From positions 2,914,001 to 2,978,000 of the forward strand of contig JAHEWK010000008.1 in assembly GCA_020740775.1 (NCBI GenBank): 64,000 nucleotides of DNA, given 5' to 3'. The first letter of the stretch is position 1; each line of letters starts with the position of its first letter. A program made the translations under genes and the position numbers. Source of the DNA: Ilyonectria destructans (Eukaryota > Ascomycota > Sordariomycetes > Hypocreales > Nectriaceae). Shown here piece after piece: positions 1 through 12,352 of the stretch. The notes beneath the pieces are model-generated. The model saw only the letters and a program-made list of their open reading frames with translations. It had not been told where the DNA came from and did no database searches.

Positions 1-270
1 GCTGAGGGATGGAACCGGGTTGCGAGTGGACATCGGCCTTCTTTCACGCGAGGGAAACGGAGTAATGAAGCCTCATATATACCTGATACATCCGAGCGTT
101 CGGGTTTCGGGCTAACATGGCTTCGGCCGCAGGACGCTTCAAGTATTAGAGGTCGCCCGCGCACCGGACGCTAGGAAATTTAGCTCAGCCAGCTTCAATT
201 TACCTTTTACATCCTTGTGCTAGAGGACCATTCATTTGTTCCAAGCATCAGAATCCCTCCTTTGGGCAAC

Positions 271-1969
271 ATGAAGCCCGCCAAGTCCGTCGCAGTGTAC
301 GATGGGCTGCCACAGAGTTCCATCGACACCAAGCATTGGTGGCGGCATAAGAACTTGCGCAACCTGAACCTTCTTATGATCTTCCCGCTGCTGTCAATCT
401 TTACTCTTGGGTAAGTGGCGTCGACTCCATTCACAAAATGTCGCCTTCGGGCTAGGCCACTACGTAGAGCGGTTTATTCACTCCCTTATTTACAACACCA
501 GTCCAAAGATGTCAACACTCAAGCGTTTGAATAGTGCTGATACCCTTTTACCAATGTAGATTCGATGGGTCTCTGATGAATGGCCTCCAAGCCGTTGAGC
601 AATGGCGAGAATATTTCGACGAACCCACTGGAGCAACTCTCGGCCTCTTCAACGGAGCTTACCCGATCGGCGGCTTGATTGCCATCCCGTTGATTTCCTC
701 CATCAGCGACCGTTTTGGCCGCCGCGCTGGCATTGCAACCGGGGCTTTCATTTGCTGTATAGGTGCCGCTCTCCAAGGTGCCGCCAACAACGTCGCCATG
801 TTTGTAATCGGCCGCGGCATCCTTGGTGCTGGAAGTGTTTTGATCAACGCGTCGGGCGCGCCTCTCATCACAGAGATAGCCCATCCAAACCAGCGAACGA
901 CTGCGACGGCTCTGTTCCAGACATCTTATGCTCTTGGATCCATCATCGCCGCCTGGACGACCTTTGGCAGCTTCAGAATCCAAGGCAATGCCTCATGGCG
1001 TATCCCCTGTGCCATGCAGGGGCTGCCGTCGGCTCTCCAAATTCTCGGCCTATGGTTCGTCCCAGAGAGTCCACGATGGCTGATCTCGAGGGGACGCGAC
1101 GAAGACGCTCTGGCCATGATGGCAAAGTATCACGCCGAAGGGGACGAGAACGACACCCTTGTCCAGTTCGAGTTCCACCAGATCCGGGAGACGCTAGCGC
1201 TTGATACGGCCCACGATCGAGGCAACATATTCTCCAACTACTGGGAGTTTATGCGTACACCCGGCAATCGTCTGCGTTTTGCCATTCTGACTGGTGCGCA
1301 TGCATAAGCCAAATGTCTGGTAATGCGTTCATTTCGTACTATCTGTCACCCATCTTGACGGCGGCTGGTCTCACAACCAGCCTCCAGCAGACGCTCATCA
1401 ATGCAACCTCTCAAATGCTTTCGTGGTTTTCTGCCCTGTATTTTGCTACCCTCCCGGGGAAAGTGGGCAGGCGGAAGCTCTTTCTGTGGGCGCTTACCCT
1501 TGTCTTCATCTGCTTGGTCGCCATCACGACTGGCAGCGCCGTCTTTGCGGAGAACCCCTCAAACAAGTCTGCAGGCTACGCCGTTGTTGCCTTTATCTAC
1601 CTGTTTTCTCCAGCCTACAACCTTGGCATGATTGGAAACTTGGGCCTCTACATTACTGAGATTCTGCCTTACAATCTTCGTCTCCGGGGAATGGCTGTTT
1701 TCCAGTTCTGGACGCTGGGCTTCATCGCCCTATCGACATTTGCCATTCCAGTGGGTCTCGAAGATATGGGTTGGAAGTTCTACACCATTTTCATTGGATG
1801 GGTTATAGTCGAGTTTGGTGTGGTGTGGTGGCTTTATCCGGAGACTAAGGGACCTCCCCTGGAAGAGATTTGCCACATTTTTGATGGTGTTCCAGAGAAG
1901 GATATCGGTGTGGAGGAAGCCGCTACAAAGGAGAATGATCAAATTGAAACCGTAAAGCACATTAATTAG
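271..1969 (+). pseudogene. MFS sugar (lactose/hexose permease-like) transporter, one apparent frameshift
   Basis: A twelve-helix major facilitator sugar porter of the fungal lactose permease/hexose transporter type, expected to import a sugar by proton symport at the plasma membrane. Exon 1 is 271-410, followed by a GTAAGT intron ending TAG at 559. Exon 2 restores the family's FDGSLMNGLQ segment. Visible hallmarks are DRFGRR in loop 2-3, PESPRWLISRGR before the central loop and the C-terminal PETKGPPLEEI. Near 1300-1313 the frame runs into a stop just after FAILTGAHA, and the protein resumes one frame over at MSGNAFISYYL. No intron of plausible size fits the 14 nt between the two frames, so a one-base deletion (or a sequence error) is the simplest reading. 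The corrected length, near 550 residues, is normal for the family. The start is the ATG at 271; an upstream GTG in the same frame is unlikely in a fungus. Confidence 0.75.
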
Positions 1970-2808
1970 GTCCTTTCACATAGCAGACTGCAGGCGGATT
2001 GCCAGCTCAAGCCGGCGACTCTAAGCGTATAATATAGGCGTTGCCTGCATCACAATCCCTTTCCTTCTACACATCAACTTAGCCGACATGACTCCAATTG
2101 ACACGGTCGATACAGCCGCTGTTACCCACAGGAACTAGGTCTAGAATCTCGATAGATTGTTAGTACCTGTTTCACTTGTGTGGAATGTGTATCTGATTCT
2201 CGCACGGGTACCGTGATTTTCTCTGGTGGGGCCACCAAGTATTTTATCCCAGCTTTCAGATAGAGGTATAGGCATTAAAAATTAGTTGTTTGTTGAGTCA
2301 GCAGGTGAAACATACAAATGAGAAACATGCATGCAGGTGAGAACCCTGCGTAATTGCCGAGATTAGAAACGTCGCAAAAACGGGGACTCCGTAGACCAAA
2401 TCGATGAACCGACATTTATGCCCATTTTATGGAATTCTTTCTAGCTTCACACGATAATGCAGGTACAATTCATTTTCAACTTCGCAATTTAAGCTAACCC
2501 TTCAGGAAAACATGACGTATGCATCCAAGACAAAATAAAAAGCAGTTCCAATATTTGAACTGGCAGGGTTTGAGGCTTTAACATCATTCATTTCTTGCCA
2601 AGCCATGAAAGCTCTGCTTCTCAAACTGGTATGTACAAAATGTCGATAAAATCTATCGTGTCTCTTCCATCCTTCCTCTCTACAGCGACAGCCGTCAGTG
2701 GTTGCGATTAAGGGCTTTCACCACTCTACCAAGACCCTCCCGTATCCAGTATGTAACATTTTTAGCCACTGCTTATCAATCCCCGCTTATCCAACTCCCT
2801 CATCGCAC
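1970..2808. other. Intergenic, no gene seen
   Basis: Spacer between the convergent ends of the sugar transporter and the acetylesterase. It holds only short open frames without family signatures. AT-rich patches near 2440-2660 are consistent with 3' untranslated sequence. Confidence 0.6.
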
Positions 2809-3624
2809 CTAGTACACAGTCGTGATAGGTGTCTTGACGTAAGAGGTCAAGCTAGTGGTGCCGTTCATCTTCTGGTAAATAGCTTGGACGAAGGCCTGGG
2901 CGGCAAGCTTAGCGCCTTCTGGGCTGGTGTGGGTGTGGTCGTTAGGGAACAGGGCATTGACAGCCGAGCTGCCGAGCTTGAGGTTCATCTTGCTGACAGC
3001 CTGGAAGTGGTCGACAAAAGTAACGGCGGAACTGGCTATGGCATTCACGGCCGTCTTCTGGTAACCCACGAAGCGAGGCGCGGCTCCACCAAAGGTGCCC
3101 GTCTCCCACTGGTTGTTGGGCGTCTGCGAGCTGAGGATGACAGTCGCTCCCTTAGCCGTCATAAGCTTAGACGCCTGGATGACGTAGTAGACGAAGGTGT
3201 AGACAGTCTCGCCTGTCAAGTCTGAGATGCACGTCTCAGTGCCAGAACCCGGGCAGTCAGAGCGCTTGTTGTCGTTAGACGTAGGCGTGCCGCCGTCATT
3301 GTGTCCAAACTCAATGACGACGATATCTCCCGAGGTGACGAGGTCCGCAACGGCCTGGAACCGGCCCTCGTTCCAGTACGAGCGAGCCGAACGGCCGCCA
3401 ATGGCCTTGTTAACGGCCGTCACTGACAGGTAGTTGCCGATGTAGTTGCCCCAGCCGTCCGTGCTGCCGTCATTCGCGCCGTTCTTGGCCATAGTGCTGT
3501 CGCCACAGAAGTAGACAGTTGGCGTAGCTCGGGGTGCCAGGTTGACCGAGTCGGGCGCAGGCGCAGCTGCAACCTGCAGGGCACCGAGCACCAAGGGAGA
3601 AAAGGTCGATAGAGAGAACTTCAT
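2809..3624 (-). CDS. Secreted rhamnogalacturonan acetylesterase (SGNH hydrolase, CE12)
   Basis: Single-exon gene of 271 residues. It should remove acetyl groups from the rhamnogalacturonan I backbone of pectin outside the cell. The protein starts MKFSLSTFSPLVLG, a clear signal peptide ending in an Ala-rich site near residue 20. The SGNH blocks are in order: GDSTM with the nucleophile near Ser43, GGRSAR (Gly block), GHND (Asn block) and NDHTHTSPEG near the C-terminus, giving the Asp-x-x-His pair (about Asp229 and His232) of this esterase family. The ATG at 3624 is preferred because the signal peptide starts there; an in-frame ATG at 3657 would add 11 residues that hide it. Length matches the family with a short C-terminal extension. 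The PL3 lyase and GH43/GH3 remnants downstream fit a pectin-attack repertoire, but they are too distant to be a tight cluster. Confidence 0.9.
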   Translation of the reverse strand: MKFSLSTFSPLVLGALQVAAAPAPDSVNLAPRATPTVYFCGDSTMAKNGANDGSTDGWGNYIGNYLSVTAVNKAIGGRSARSYWNEGRFQAVADLVTSGDIVVIEFGHNDGGTPTSNDNKRSDCPGSGTETCISDLTGETVYTFVYYVIQASKLMTAKGATVILSSQTPNNQWETGTFGGAAPRFVGYQKTAVNAIASSAVTFVDHFQAVSKMNLKLGSSAVNALFPNDHTHTSPEGAKLAAQAFVQAIYQKMNGTTSLTSYVKTPITTVY

Positions 3625-4522
3625 GATAAAAGAATTATATATACTGGAAGCAAACACTTGAAATATTCCGACGCTGCAAATGATCGAGGGATCCTAGGGG
3701 TAATCAATCGTTGGTCCGAGAAAGGAACAGCTAGAGTTAAATACAACACCTACATAGACGCCGCCAAGCCATGGCTCCATGTCAGCCGATCTCAACAAAC
3801 GAAATGTTTCAGGAACGGATGACTATGCGCTCTCCGAAATGGAAGCGTCGCGGAGTTGGCTCCGCTTGACCAAGTTGGGCTTTTGTCCCGTGCCATGTTC
3901 CTTTCTCTGAAACGGGCATTTTTCCACCAGTTACGAAAATAAGGTTACTTCGGAACGATGGTGTCATTGAATTGTACGCGTAAAATTACGGGCCTCGAAG
4001 TGTACTTCAATTTAAACCACAAATCATAGCTATGGACGGCGTTGCAGGGAGGCCCTGGCCAGTCCATGCGATCAGCGCCCGGCACATCCGCTGCAATGGC
4101 CATCTCGGTTGCACACGAGAGCTAAATACAACAGGCTTCTCGCTAGAGAATCGACCCGAACTTAACTTTTAGGGTTCCTAGATGCACTCTTGGATAGGTG
4201 CGCTTCGGCTAGTTCGGCCTGGAGGAGTTCGGGTTATTATAGACCGAATCCCCCCCGCATCCTCTCCGCTTGGTTCGATGAATAAAGTTGACAATTGCGG
4301 AGTGCAGGAGGTGCCAAGAGCCTCTATTCAGACAACTACTTCCGGTGGGCTGGGGTATTGATTGGCCTCGGTTAGTTGCTCCGAGCGGTCAGCCCCTGAC
4401 TTGGGATGTGACTTGTGGGTTTATTCGGCTTGCTTCACGATCAGGTGGAGAATAAAGATTTAGAGTCGTGTTCTAGTTGGTATTAAGGGTGATGTTAGCA
4501 GGGCGCAGGACTAAGCACCCTC
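3625..4522. other. Intergenic, promoter side of the acetylesterase
   Basis: No coding signal. A TATATA-like string (about 3636-3641) lies just upstream of the acetylesterase ATG. The rest looks unique and featureless. Confidence 0.5.
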
Positions 4523-7500
4523 TCATTTAGTCTTGGGCTTTTTGGAGCCAATCTTCCACGTCGACAGCTTCCCCCAGCGAGACCTAGATATTCCCTCAGC
4601 CTTTGCTGCTGCTGGTACGGAGCCTTCCAACTCCTCTCTCGGACCTCCAATCAGGGTATTGCCCTCAAGCTCAGGCGGATCCACCCAGAGCTCCGATAGT
4701 TTGGCCGTACTACTTTGTCGGTCGTCACTTATAACCGTCGTCGCACTCGTCATTGTTTCTACCGGGCTGAAGCCGCTATTTGACATGGATGTGACACTCA
4801 TAGAAGTGCTAAGCACCTCAGTTGAGTCTAGCTCGACCGCGGGCTTGCAAGAATCTCCTGTGCTTTTGAAGAATTTGACCATATCTGGGTCCGATGACGA
4901 CATGGCCGGCTTCTCGTCACCCTGTAGCTCGGAGACGACATGAGGCACCGAAAGTTCTGCAGGCTCGTTTGAGTTGCTGGCCAGTGCAAGACTGGAGGTA
5001 CTCATCAGCGACTTGTAGTCTGGCGGTTTCCCAAAGCGATTGCTGTAGATGGTCTCTTCGACGGCGCTTCGCAGTTTGTTGAATTTGAAGCCAACGGTAA
5101 AGTTGTTCAGCGGGAGGAGTTGGTCGATCTCATCGTGAACTTGTTGCTGCAGGCGCTTCTCCTTGCCAGCGAAAGTCTTGATCATGCTGTTGGTGTAGTA
5201 TTTTGCGGCGTCTTCGATCTGCTTCACGGAAACATACTTGCCGTCGTATCGAAAGGACCGTTCGAGGATGAGGATCATGTCGCAGGAGCACTTGAGAAGC
5301 ATTCTCGCTGTTGGTGGCAGACCCCAGATGCAACCAGCAATACCGACGATTGCACCAATACCCGCCGTCGGGATCGCTGCACCAAGAGTGACTGCGCTCA
5401 CGGCGGCGAATTGCATCAAAGAGACCTTCATGAACGTCTTCAGGTTTCCCATAACAATGTCTGACATGACCTTCTCTATTTCGTCCGGGGTCGTTTTGGG
5501 AAATCCGAAGCATTGCAGGACGTGTTCGCAGATGAGTCGCGAGACTGTGGGCGTTCCGATTATGCCAGAGAATGGGAGAGGGACAGCGGCGGTGCGAATT
5601 GCATGAGTACCTAATCTCATACATTCTGTTATCGCTGAGTTGATTTTCTGTTCGACATCGACGACTTGCGCCGCGACGCAAAAGAGACGTACTCGTTCGT
5701 CAACAATGAGTCCGAGGGTTTGGGAGAGGAGATCTTTGACACCCGCATCGTCATCTAGGAACAGATGTCAGAATCATGTTGCCCCATAATGAAGGGAGAA
5801 CTTACCTTTTGAAAGACAGCAGTACCCATCGGCTTTGTAGTGTTCGATCTGTGACAACTGGTTTCTAAGCTCATCGAACTGCGCCTGTGCCATCATGTTG
5901 GCCTGTTCGTCAGCTAGCTTTTTAGCCTCTTTGTAATCGTTCGTTTTCTCCATTAACTCCTCCAGCAGCTTCATTTTACGATAGCCGGTGAGTTTATCTT
6001 TCTTCGTACCGATGACGAATACGGGGACTTGATGCGAGAATTGAGCAATAGTTGCAAAGGTTCGCTTGTCCGCTTCTTCGATGCGGCTCACGTCGGCGTC
6101 CACACAGAACCTGGTGGGGTTTTATTAGAACCGGAACTTCATAGCGCAGCGAACAAGAGCTTACCAAATGACGTGCAGGGCTTTGGCAGGGTCTTCCTGG
6201 AACGCGCGGTGCCTGAGAAACTTTGCAATTAAATCTAGTTCTGTGTCACTTCCTGCTTGCCAGCCTCTTGAGTCGTGAATGAGCAATCCCGGGTGTAGTG
6301 GAGACTCAAAGGCTTCGTTTATGTCATGGACGCCCTGATCATAGGATTTAGACTCCCCGGTCATTTCAACACCAAATACCTTGTTGATCAGTGTCGACTT
6401 GCCCACTCCAGTCTTGCCACAGACCAATATCCGAAATGCTTTGACACCGCTTGCGTGCAATTGCATATCTCGAAGCCATGGAGCAAGCGAGTTGTCGTCA
6501 TCGACCAGGCATGTGTCCTGGAAGTTTGAGATTTTGGTTTTGAGAGTTTTGAAGCTGGGAAGCTCAAGGTACCGAGGGTATCTATCGAGCACGCAGAAGA
6601 GGGAAGCATGAATCACTGTGCCGTATGGTCCTATAGCGTATCAGCAGAGTCCAAACTCCAACTCTCAAGGGACAAACTGTACCATTATTGCTCCATCCTT
6701 TCAGACCATCCGTGCCGAATACTTTACGTGTGGCACCGCGCGAGAAGCGCTCGGGGTCATGTTTCAAGCTGTGAATTGCACCACCGGCCGCCGAGCGCGC
6801 CGCATGGGAGCTTTGGAGGTCAAACATACTGACCTGAATGCCATTCGAATATTTGAGGCGCCATTCAATATCTTCTGAACCGTCCAGATTCGGCAGGTTG
6901 CCAGCGTATTGGGGGAAGACAAGCGAGAGCGGATTCTCGACAGCGGTTGGTTTCTCCATGGAAAGTAAACTCAACCCAGCCGTGATGCTCTCCAGTAGGA
7001 TCCATTGGAGAGGATAGAGAGAAAGCCCGTCATTGGCTGTGCCACCGCACAGATCGTCGGTTGTGCCAAGAAACCAAGCTTGGATAAGAGACCGGCTCGT
7101 CATTTCAGCGTCGCTAGGGGCTTCGAACACCTCTGGGACCCTGTTGGACCGGCTTTCGTTGATAGCTAGCGCATGTCGCAGAATCTCAATGGATGGACCA
7201 AACGAGATGTCGTAACGTGTCTTCACCGACGTGAGCTTCACCGTGTCAAAAAGACCGACAAAGGGTATCCGAGGCGGGTCACTGGCGTTGCTTTTGACCG
7301 TCTGCACCAGTTGTGTGCCGTTCCGATAGTCGTCCTCGAGTTCTGCCTTGATGAGTGCGCATGTTGAATCAAACTGGTCATCGAATTTATGCGCCAGCTG
7401 TTTCTTCAACAGACCCATACGATGGACGATTCCAGCAACTGCGCGAGCCACAAAGGCACCATGGCCGGATCCATATAGCCAGAGCTCATCTTCGGCGTGT

Positions 7501-7840
7501 TCGAGCGTGGAGCACACATCCTTGACGATGTTTTTAATGAGGTCGGCTGTATCGTCGGTCGCGGGTTTGGACTTGAACCTGTCGCCGAACTTGGGAATGT
7601 TGCCGACAGCGACATAGTATCTCGGTATCTGTACAATCGCACGCCCTGAAGGACATACGCCCTCTCGAACGAGTTGCTTGAGCCGTTGGATATTTGACTG
7701 GTTTGCCTCCTCTGGCAGAAAGGTCAGCTACAGCTCCACGTCGGTCGCGACAAAGTGGGGATCGACTCACTCTTCTTTTCGCGCTGCTCGCTCCCATCGA
7801 TCAGAACCACCAAGCGCTTCAGCGTTCTCTGATCAGACAT
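4523..7840 (-). CDS. DUF2235 hydrolase-like domain fused to a P-loop GTPase with hydrophobic C-terminal hairpin
   Basis: Five exons: 7840-7771, 7711-6683, 6630-6165, 6110-5806, 5754-4523. All junctions keep frame, giving 1033 residues. The N-terminal half resembles the DUF2235 (Tle1-like alpha/beta hydrolase) family: LVVLIDGS at residues 10-17, then YGSGHGAFVARAVAG near 103. The usual nucleophile elbow is G-x-S-x-G; here it reads G-S-G-H-G, so the Ser position is Gly and activity is doubtful. The second half is a GTPase with Walker A GKTGVGKST at 438-446, G3 DSRGW near 486 and G4 TKKD near 557. A charged, probably coiled-coil stretch follows, then a Gly/Ala-rich hydrophobic pair of helices near 739-770 like those that anchor or oligomerise dynamin/YcjX-like GTPases. 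The Ser/Thr-rich C-terminus ends in a basic tail. The intron at 6631-6682 joins the two halves exactly through WSNNG-PYGTV, so this is one gene. Role unknown; a self/non-self or stress sensor is a guess prompted by the neighbouring HET gene. Confidence 0.78.
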
Positions 7841-9352
7841 GTTGAAAGCGACTCTCAATCAATCGCCGGCCTGCGGAATTTCCAACTAAACAATCATTTT
7901 AGGCACCCAAGGTTGAAGATGTTGAATGGTGAGCGGGGAAGCAGAACTGAGGTGATAAGGCTGAGCCCCAGTTTCGTAAACAGGGCCGTGATTCGGCTAC
8001 TAGACCGCAGTTCGCTTTTGGCTACAAAGCCGCTATTCGCTTTTCGGCCATCCGGCTTACAGCCGCATGCACCCCGACGGATTCATAGCTCCCTGAAGCT
8101 TGGGGGCCATAACACATAACCCACTCGGTAACCCTGGTTACTACAGTGTTAATCTTAATGTGTTGGGCTGCAGGGGTATTCTGGTCATGCCAAGTGTCCT
8201 AACGGCACACGGAATTTTCAGATAGTTTTCAATCATGTCTAAACGGTATATCCAGCTAACACTGAAGATCAGAACTGCGGTTCACTCTAAAATCGCATCA
8301 TTTCATAGCATTACTCTACTTAATTATGCCATTTCGACATCCCTTTATCTCAGAATCGCCCAGCTAGACCAATCCAAGAAGCAGTGTCGAGCGCAGGAGT
8401 ACGATGGTTGACCTGGTGATATCTGACATTTCTGTCTTGTGAGAAATAAGGTGGTTTGGAATCGGTGTACATGGGATGGTTTGTAGATGAATCAATAAAG
8501 TATAGCGACTCGTTAAAGGAGACATCTACTCAGCTTATCAGATACTAAGTTATTTATATTGTCTCATAGCTTGAAGGGCTAAGAGTATCCTGGCCTCTTT
8601 TGATCCAGATTCTATTTGTTGTAGGAGAAGAAATAAGAATTAAAGATGAGGTGTAGGGTAAGTTAAAGAAAGTAGTTCGCTAACTTAGATAGAATTACGT
8701 TACTCTACACACCCATTTACCAATTCCGGCCGCAAACACCACCCAAAGGTTATCCCGTGCCTTAGCAGGCTCTTAGCAATCAATGCTGTAAAAGCGCCTT
8801 GTGAAAACCTCCATAACCATCCTAGTTCCTCAAGGCTCTTTTGCGCAAACCACGACCAGTTTGCCTCTCATGTTTATCTAGCTTTTTCAGCCGGGCTCTG
8901 ACTGATAGCAACCTGCCTGTTCACCTCACATTTTCAGTGCCCTAGCCCGTTGCTAAGCGCTTAACATAGTGGATTGTGTAATCAAAATTCTCTGTCATGT
9001 ACCTACTTCAGCAACGAGAGCGTATGAGCATCGCTTAGGTAAACGACCTAGAATATCACTGTCCGCTATTCGATGTCTAATAGCTTCGACATCTCTCCTT
9101 AACAAAGCCGTATGTTTTCCCATGACGCTTCCGCTAAGACTTCGTCTGCCCTGGGTTGATCACCAACATAAGACCCACCAACGACGACGTAACCGTTATT
9201 TCTAGGTCTCAGCACCAAGTAACCAGTCGACCCACGTATCAGCACAAGAGAGTCATGGCTTGTCACCGGGCCACTCGCACTCCCCGCGATCCCCGTGTTG
9301 GTGACGAAAAAGTGAACACCCTGCGTATTTGCCCCGGCCTTCCGAAACCGGG
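7841..9352. other. Long intergenic stretch, AT-richer centre
   Basis: Between the start of the GTPase fusion gene and the 3' end of the HET gene. The stretch 8280-8700 is AT-rich with many TA steps and stops in all frames, resembling decayed non-coding sequence. No family-level coding signal was found. Confidence 0.5.
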
Positions 9353-11956
9353 CTATCCGAACAGGCTGCTAAGAAACTGAACCGGGCTCCGGTAAACACG
9401 CAGAGCGACCACTACCACAACCGGCAGGACAAGAATCCTCCAAGCCCAAACAACGAAAGCGATCATGAACCCGATATTGGCCAAGGCACCGAGAGACCAA
9501 GCGATAAGGAATATGGTCGTGTCTCCTATAAAGACAGCTGCAAACTGAATCGCAGCCGATATCAAGTGGCCCAAGACTGGGAGAACAAAAGTCCACTCCA
9601 TATCGTCGTATCTAGTTCGGAATAGGGTCTCGGTCAGTGATACGCGGAACTCCCAAAATACACCGCCTATAGTGAACAAGATGTCGCCGGAAGATTGGCG
9701 CCACATATCGCGGTTGATCCAGGTTCTGCCCTTGAGAAACACAGCGAAGGCTTGGTTAATTGCACTGATCTCTGTCAAGGACTGGCGCTTCCAACGTGGG
9801 TCAAGTTGCATGCGATGGCCGTCCGTGGGACAGGAAGCAACCGATGGAAATCGCATACATAAAAGCTGGTGGATTCTAATTCTGAAGTACCCCGACGAAT
9901 ATGCTGCGGTTATATAGGCAAGTATGTCGAACAAGTCCAATGTGCGAACTGCCATGCGCATAGACACGAAGACCTGAGCTATGTGTGACCGCCATACTAG
10001 GTTGATAGCGGTCTCCGTCAGGGCGCTCATCACAGGATCTGGGGTTGTGTTTCGTCGTCCAGTGCGGGGGTAGATTATACTCGCTAGAACTTGCCAAAGA
10101 AGTTGCACCGAATCTACAGTGCCTATCTCTGTCACACGTCCGACTATCTTAGCCTCTACTTTCAGGCATGGTCCGTCAATGTCGTAGCATACTTCCTCGG
10201 GACTCGAAAGTGATAGTGCAGGCATAAATGTGTCAAGAAGGCTGATGTGACGAGCAGGGTCGACGCGGGTTGATATCGGCTGCGTCCAGTCGGGGACCCA
10301 AGAAGGTAAGTCAATCAGCCAATCGGTGGCTGGAGCGTAACAGGCATCTCGTCCGGCTCGAACGTTGGTTGCAACTCTCAACACACGACTGGTCATGGTG
10401 AACATGGAAGCCGAGATGCCGTCGTAGGGGTTGCGTCTGGCGGGCAAAAGGAGGCTGTACGACAGACGTAGATAGGGATCCGGGATTTGTGCCAGACGAA
10501 TAGCATCTAAGTTTCCGTCCAGCTTGAAGCAAGCTAGTGCAACCGCCTTGAATACTTGGGCGTCAGTCTGGGCCCACATGGAGATGGGAATATCGTGGTC
10601 AATTTCAAGCTCCTGGAAGACACCGTAGAGCGAGAAGAACCTGTCCTTCGGGTCTCGGCATGCCTTGAATCGCATATAATTCATGACGCTTGTATAAGAG
10701 AACTGAGATATACCCTTAAGGCGCGACTCGCCAAATCCTAAATCGTTGTCGTGTCTCGTTGGATTTACGCCTCTCTTCAAAGCAATGGCGTCGGCGAGAT
10801 AGAATTGCAGCGCAATAGCCTGGTCGACATTGACCGACGCAGGGAGCACACCGAGTTTCCTCAGAACATCCCAGCCGCGACGGATGTATTCGAGCTTGAG
10901 ATGTACGTCACCACAAACCACAATTACTCGGCCGGGATATGGCAGCGTAATCTCCTGGACTGGCCAGGCTCTAGTAAACCACGACCTGCCAAAGAAATCA
11001 GCCAGACTCTTGCTGAGTTGTGGCCACTTACGGGCCATGTCGAGCCCGATCTTTGTCGCCTCATGTTCCGTATCTCTGATAGCCTGGCCATCGTCGATCC
11101 CAGATACCTTGGCGAAGTACTCGCAGACAAGGCTACTGGAATCATCTTGTTCACCCAGCCAAACTCGAACGCTGGCCGCTGTCTTGTATATGTCGCCCAT
11201 GATACCGATCTGCTGGATTTTCTCCTCCGTGGATGCCTGGTCGATGCAAATCGCGTCCACCCACATCCGTCTCTCTCTGCGATCCTCGTGGATATTTCTC
11301 AACGCCGCCACGCAGTTCTTTGTGACGTAAATGAGTGCCCCATCGCAAACGATTCGTTCTCAGTTCCATCCTGGGAGTCCCAGGCGTAAGACAGGGCCGT
11401 GAAAGGGGCGGCGGAATCCAACGGTGCTTCTTCCATACAGCAGGCTATCGGCACAGTCCTGTCGTCATTGTGTGGTTTGAGGGTGATGAGCCGAATTGTT
11501 TTGGAGTCGGAAAGGCGCTCGTACTTGTATTGCGGCAGGCTCTCGTCGGGGGGGGTTCAGCCGTACCGGCGGCACTCGACGAGGGTCGATCCAGTACCTC
11601 AATAAAATCTCCATGATTCTATGGCGCATCCAGCGGGCTCCCATCCCAGGGGATCGGTAAAAAGACGGCGCTTGCATTGTCAATGCAGCTTGGAGGGAAT
11701 CTAACCAGGTTCTTGAATCCTCTGCTCTGAAACCCATGCCCCAGCAAACTTCTGTAAGCATACGCGGCACGTACAAGTCGAGCATGATGCTCATAGAGGA
11801 AGCAAAGATCTGAAGTTCGACTGACGGGTCGCGCCATATTTCAGGTAATGTCTCCTGGACCCGGATGATCAAGCGAAGTGGTAGGAGCAGCGCACATGCC
11901 CATACGACAATCACCACGACGAACTCAGAGACTATGATCAGGTGTAGGTTGGCCAT
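9353..11956 (-). pseudogene. Membrane HET-domain (heterokaryon incompatibility-type) protein, two apparent frameshifts
   Basis: HET-domain hallmarks are spread over three frames. YKYERLSDSKTIRLITL and FTALSYAW lie at about 11375-11540. CDGALIYVTKNCVAALRNI with WVDAICIDQ follows in the next frame, then IGIMGDIYKTAASVRVWLG. The N-terminal part from the ATG at 11956 has a long hydrophobic helix. The C-terminal 100 residues hold several more membrane segments, so the product would be membrane bound. The first frame change falls at a run of eight G (11548-11555), the second near 11355. Neither gap can hold an intron. Total length would be about 865 residues. HET domains trigger cell death after non-self recognition in filamentous fungi; this copy seems disabled unless the reads are wrong. 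Confidence 0.75.
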
Positions 11957-12352
11957 CCCCAATCGCTCCGCTCACCTGTTTCGTAATTCTATAAGCTGTT
12001 AAAGTAGCTTCACTTGGGCTTTGGGTGTTGCACCTTCAATGACAAGGACTGCCGGACTTGTGACCAAGCTGTATGAAGGAAAATCATCTCTCTATTGAAA
12101 CTTTCAAAATATCAAAACGATCTATCTCTATCTATCTCTACCATGTTCCATCATTCCGTCTCCGTCTATGGCCTCCTCTACTTGCAAACATAACAAAGGA
12201 AAAAAGAGCAAAGAACAAACAAAACAAAACAAAGTATCGATCTTCGCAACCCATCCGCAGGCGACCATTTCGCAACCTTGGCCTGGCCCTTCGCATTTGC
12301 TAACCCGTGTGTGCCAAGATCGCCGGAGGAAGAGGCACAACCTCAACAGCAA
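11957..12352. other. Intergenic with short A-rich and TCTA repeats
   Basis: No gene seen. There is a short TCTATCTC microsatellite near 12120-12140 and an A-rich tract (AACAAAACAAAACAAAG) near 12215-12235. Confidence 0.5.

Noticed and set aside
6582..7517. Treating the DUF2235-like frame as a separate gene from the GTPase
   Set aside because: A GTACAG...TATAG intron at 6631-6682 joins them in phase and completes a motif typical of the DUF2235 C-terminal part.
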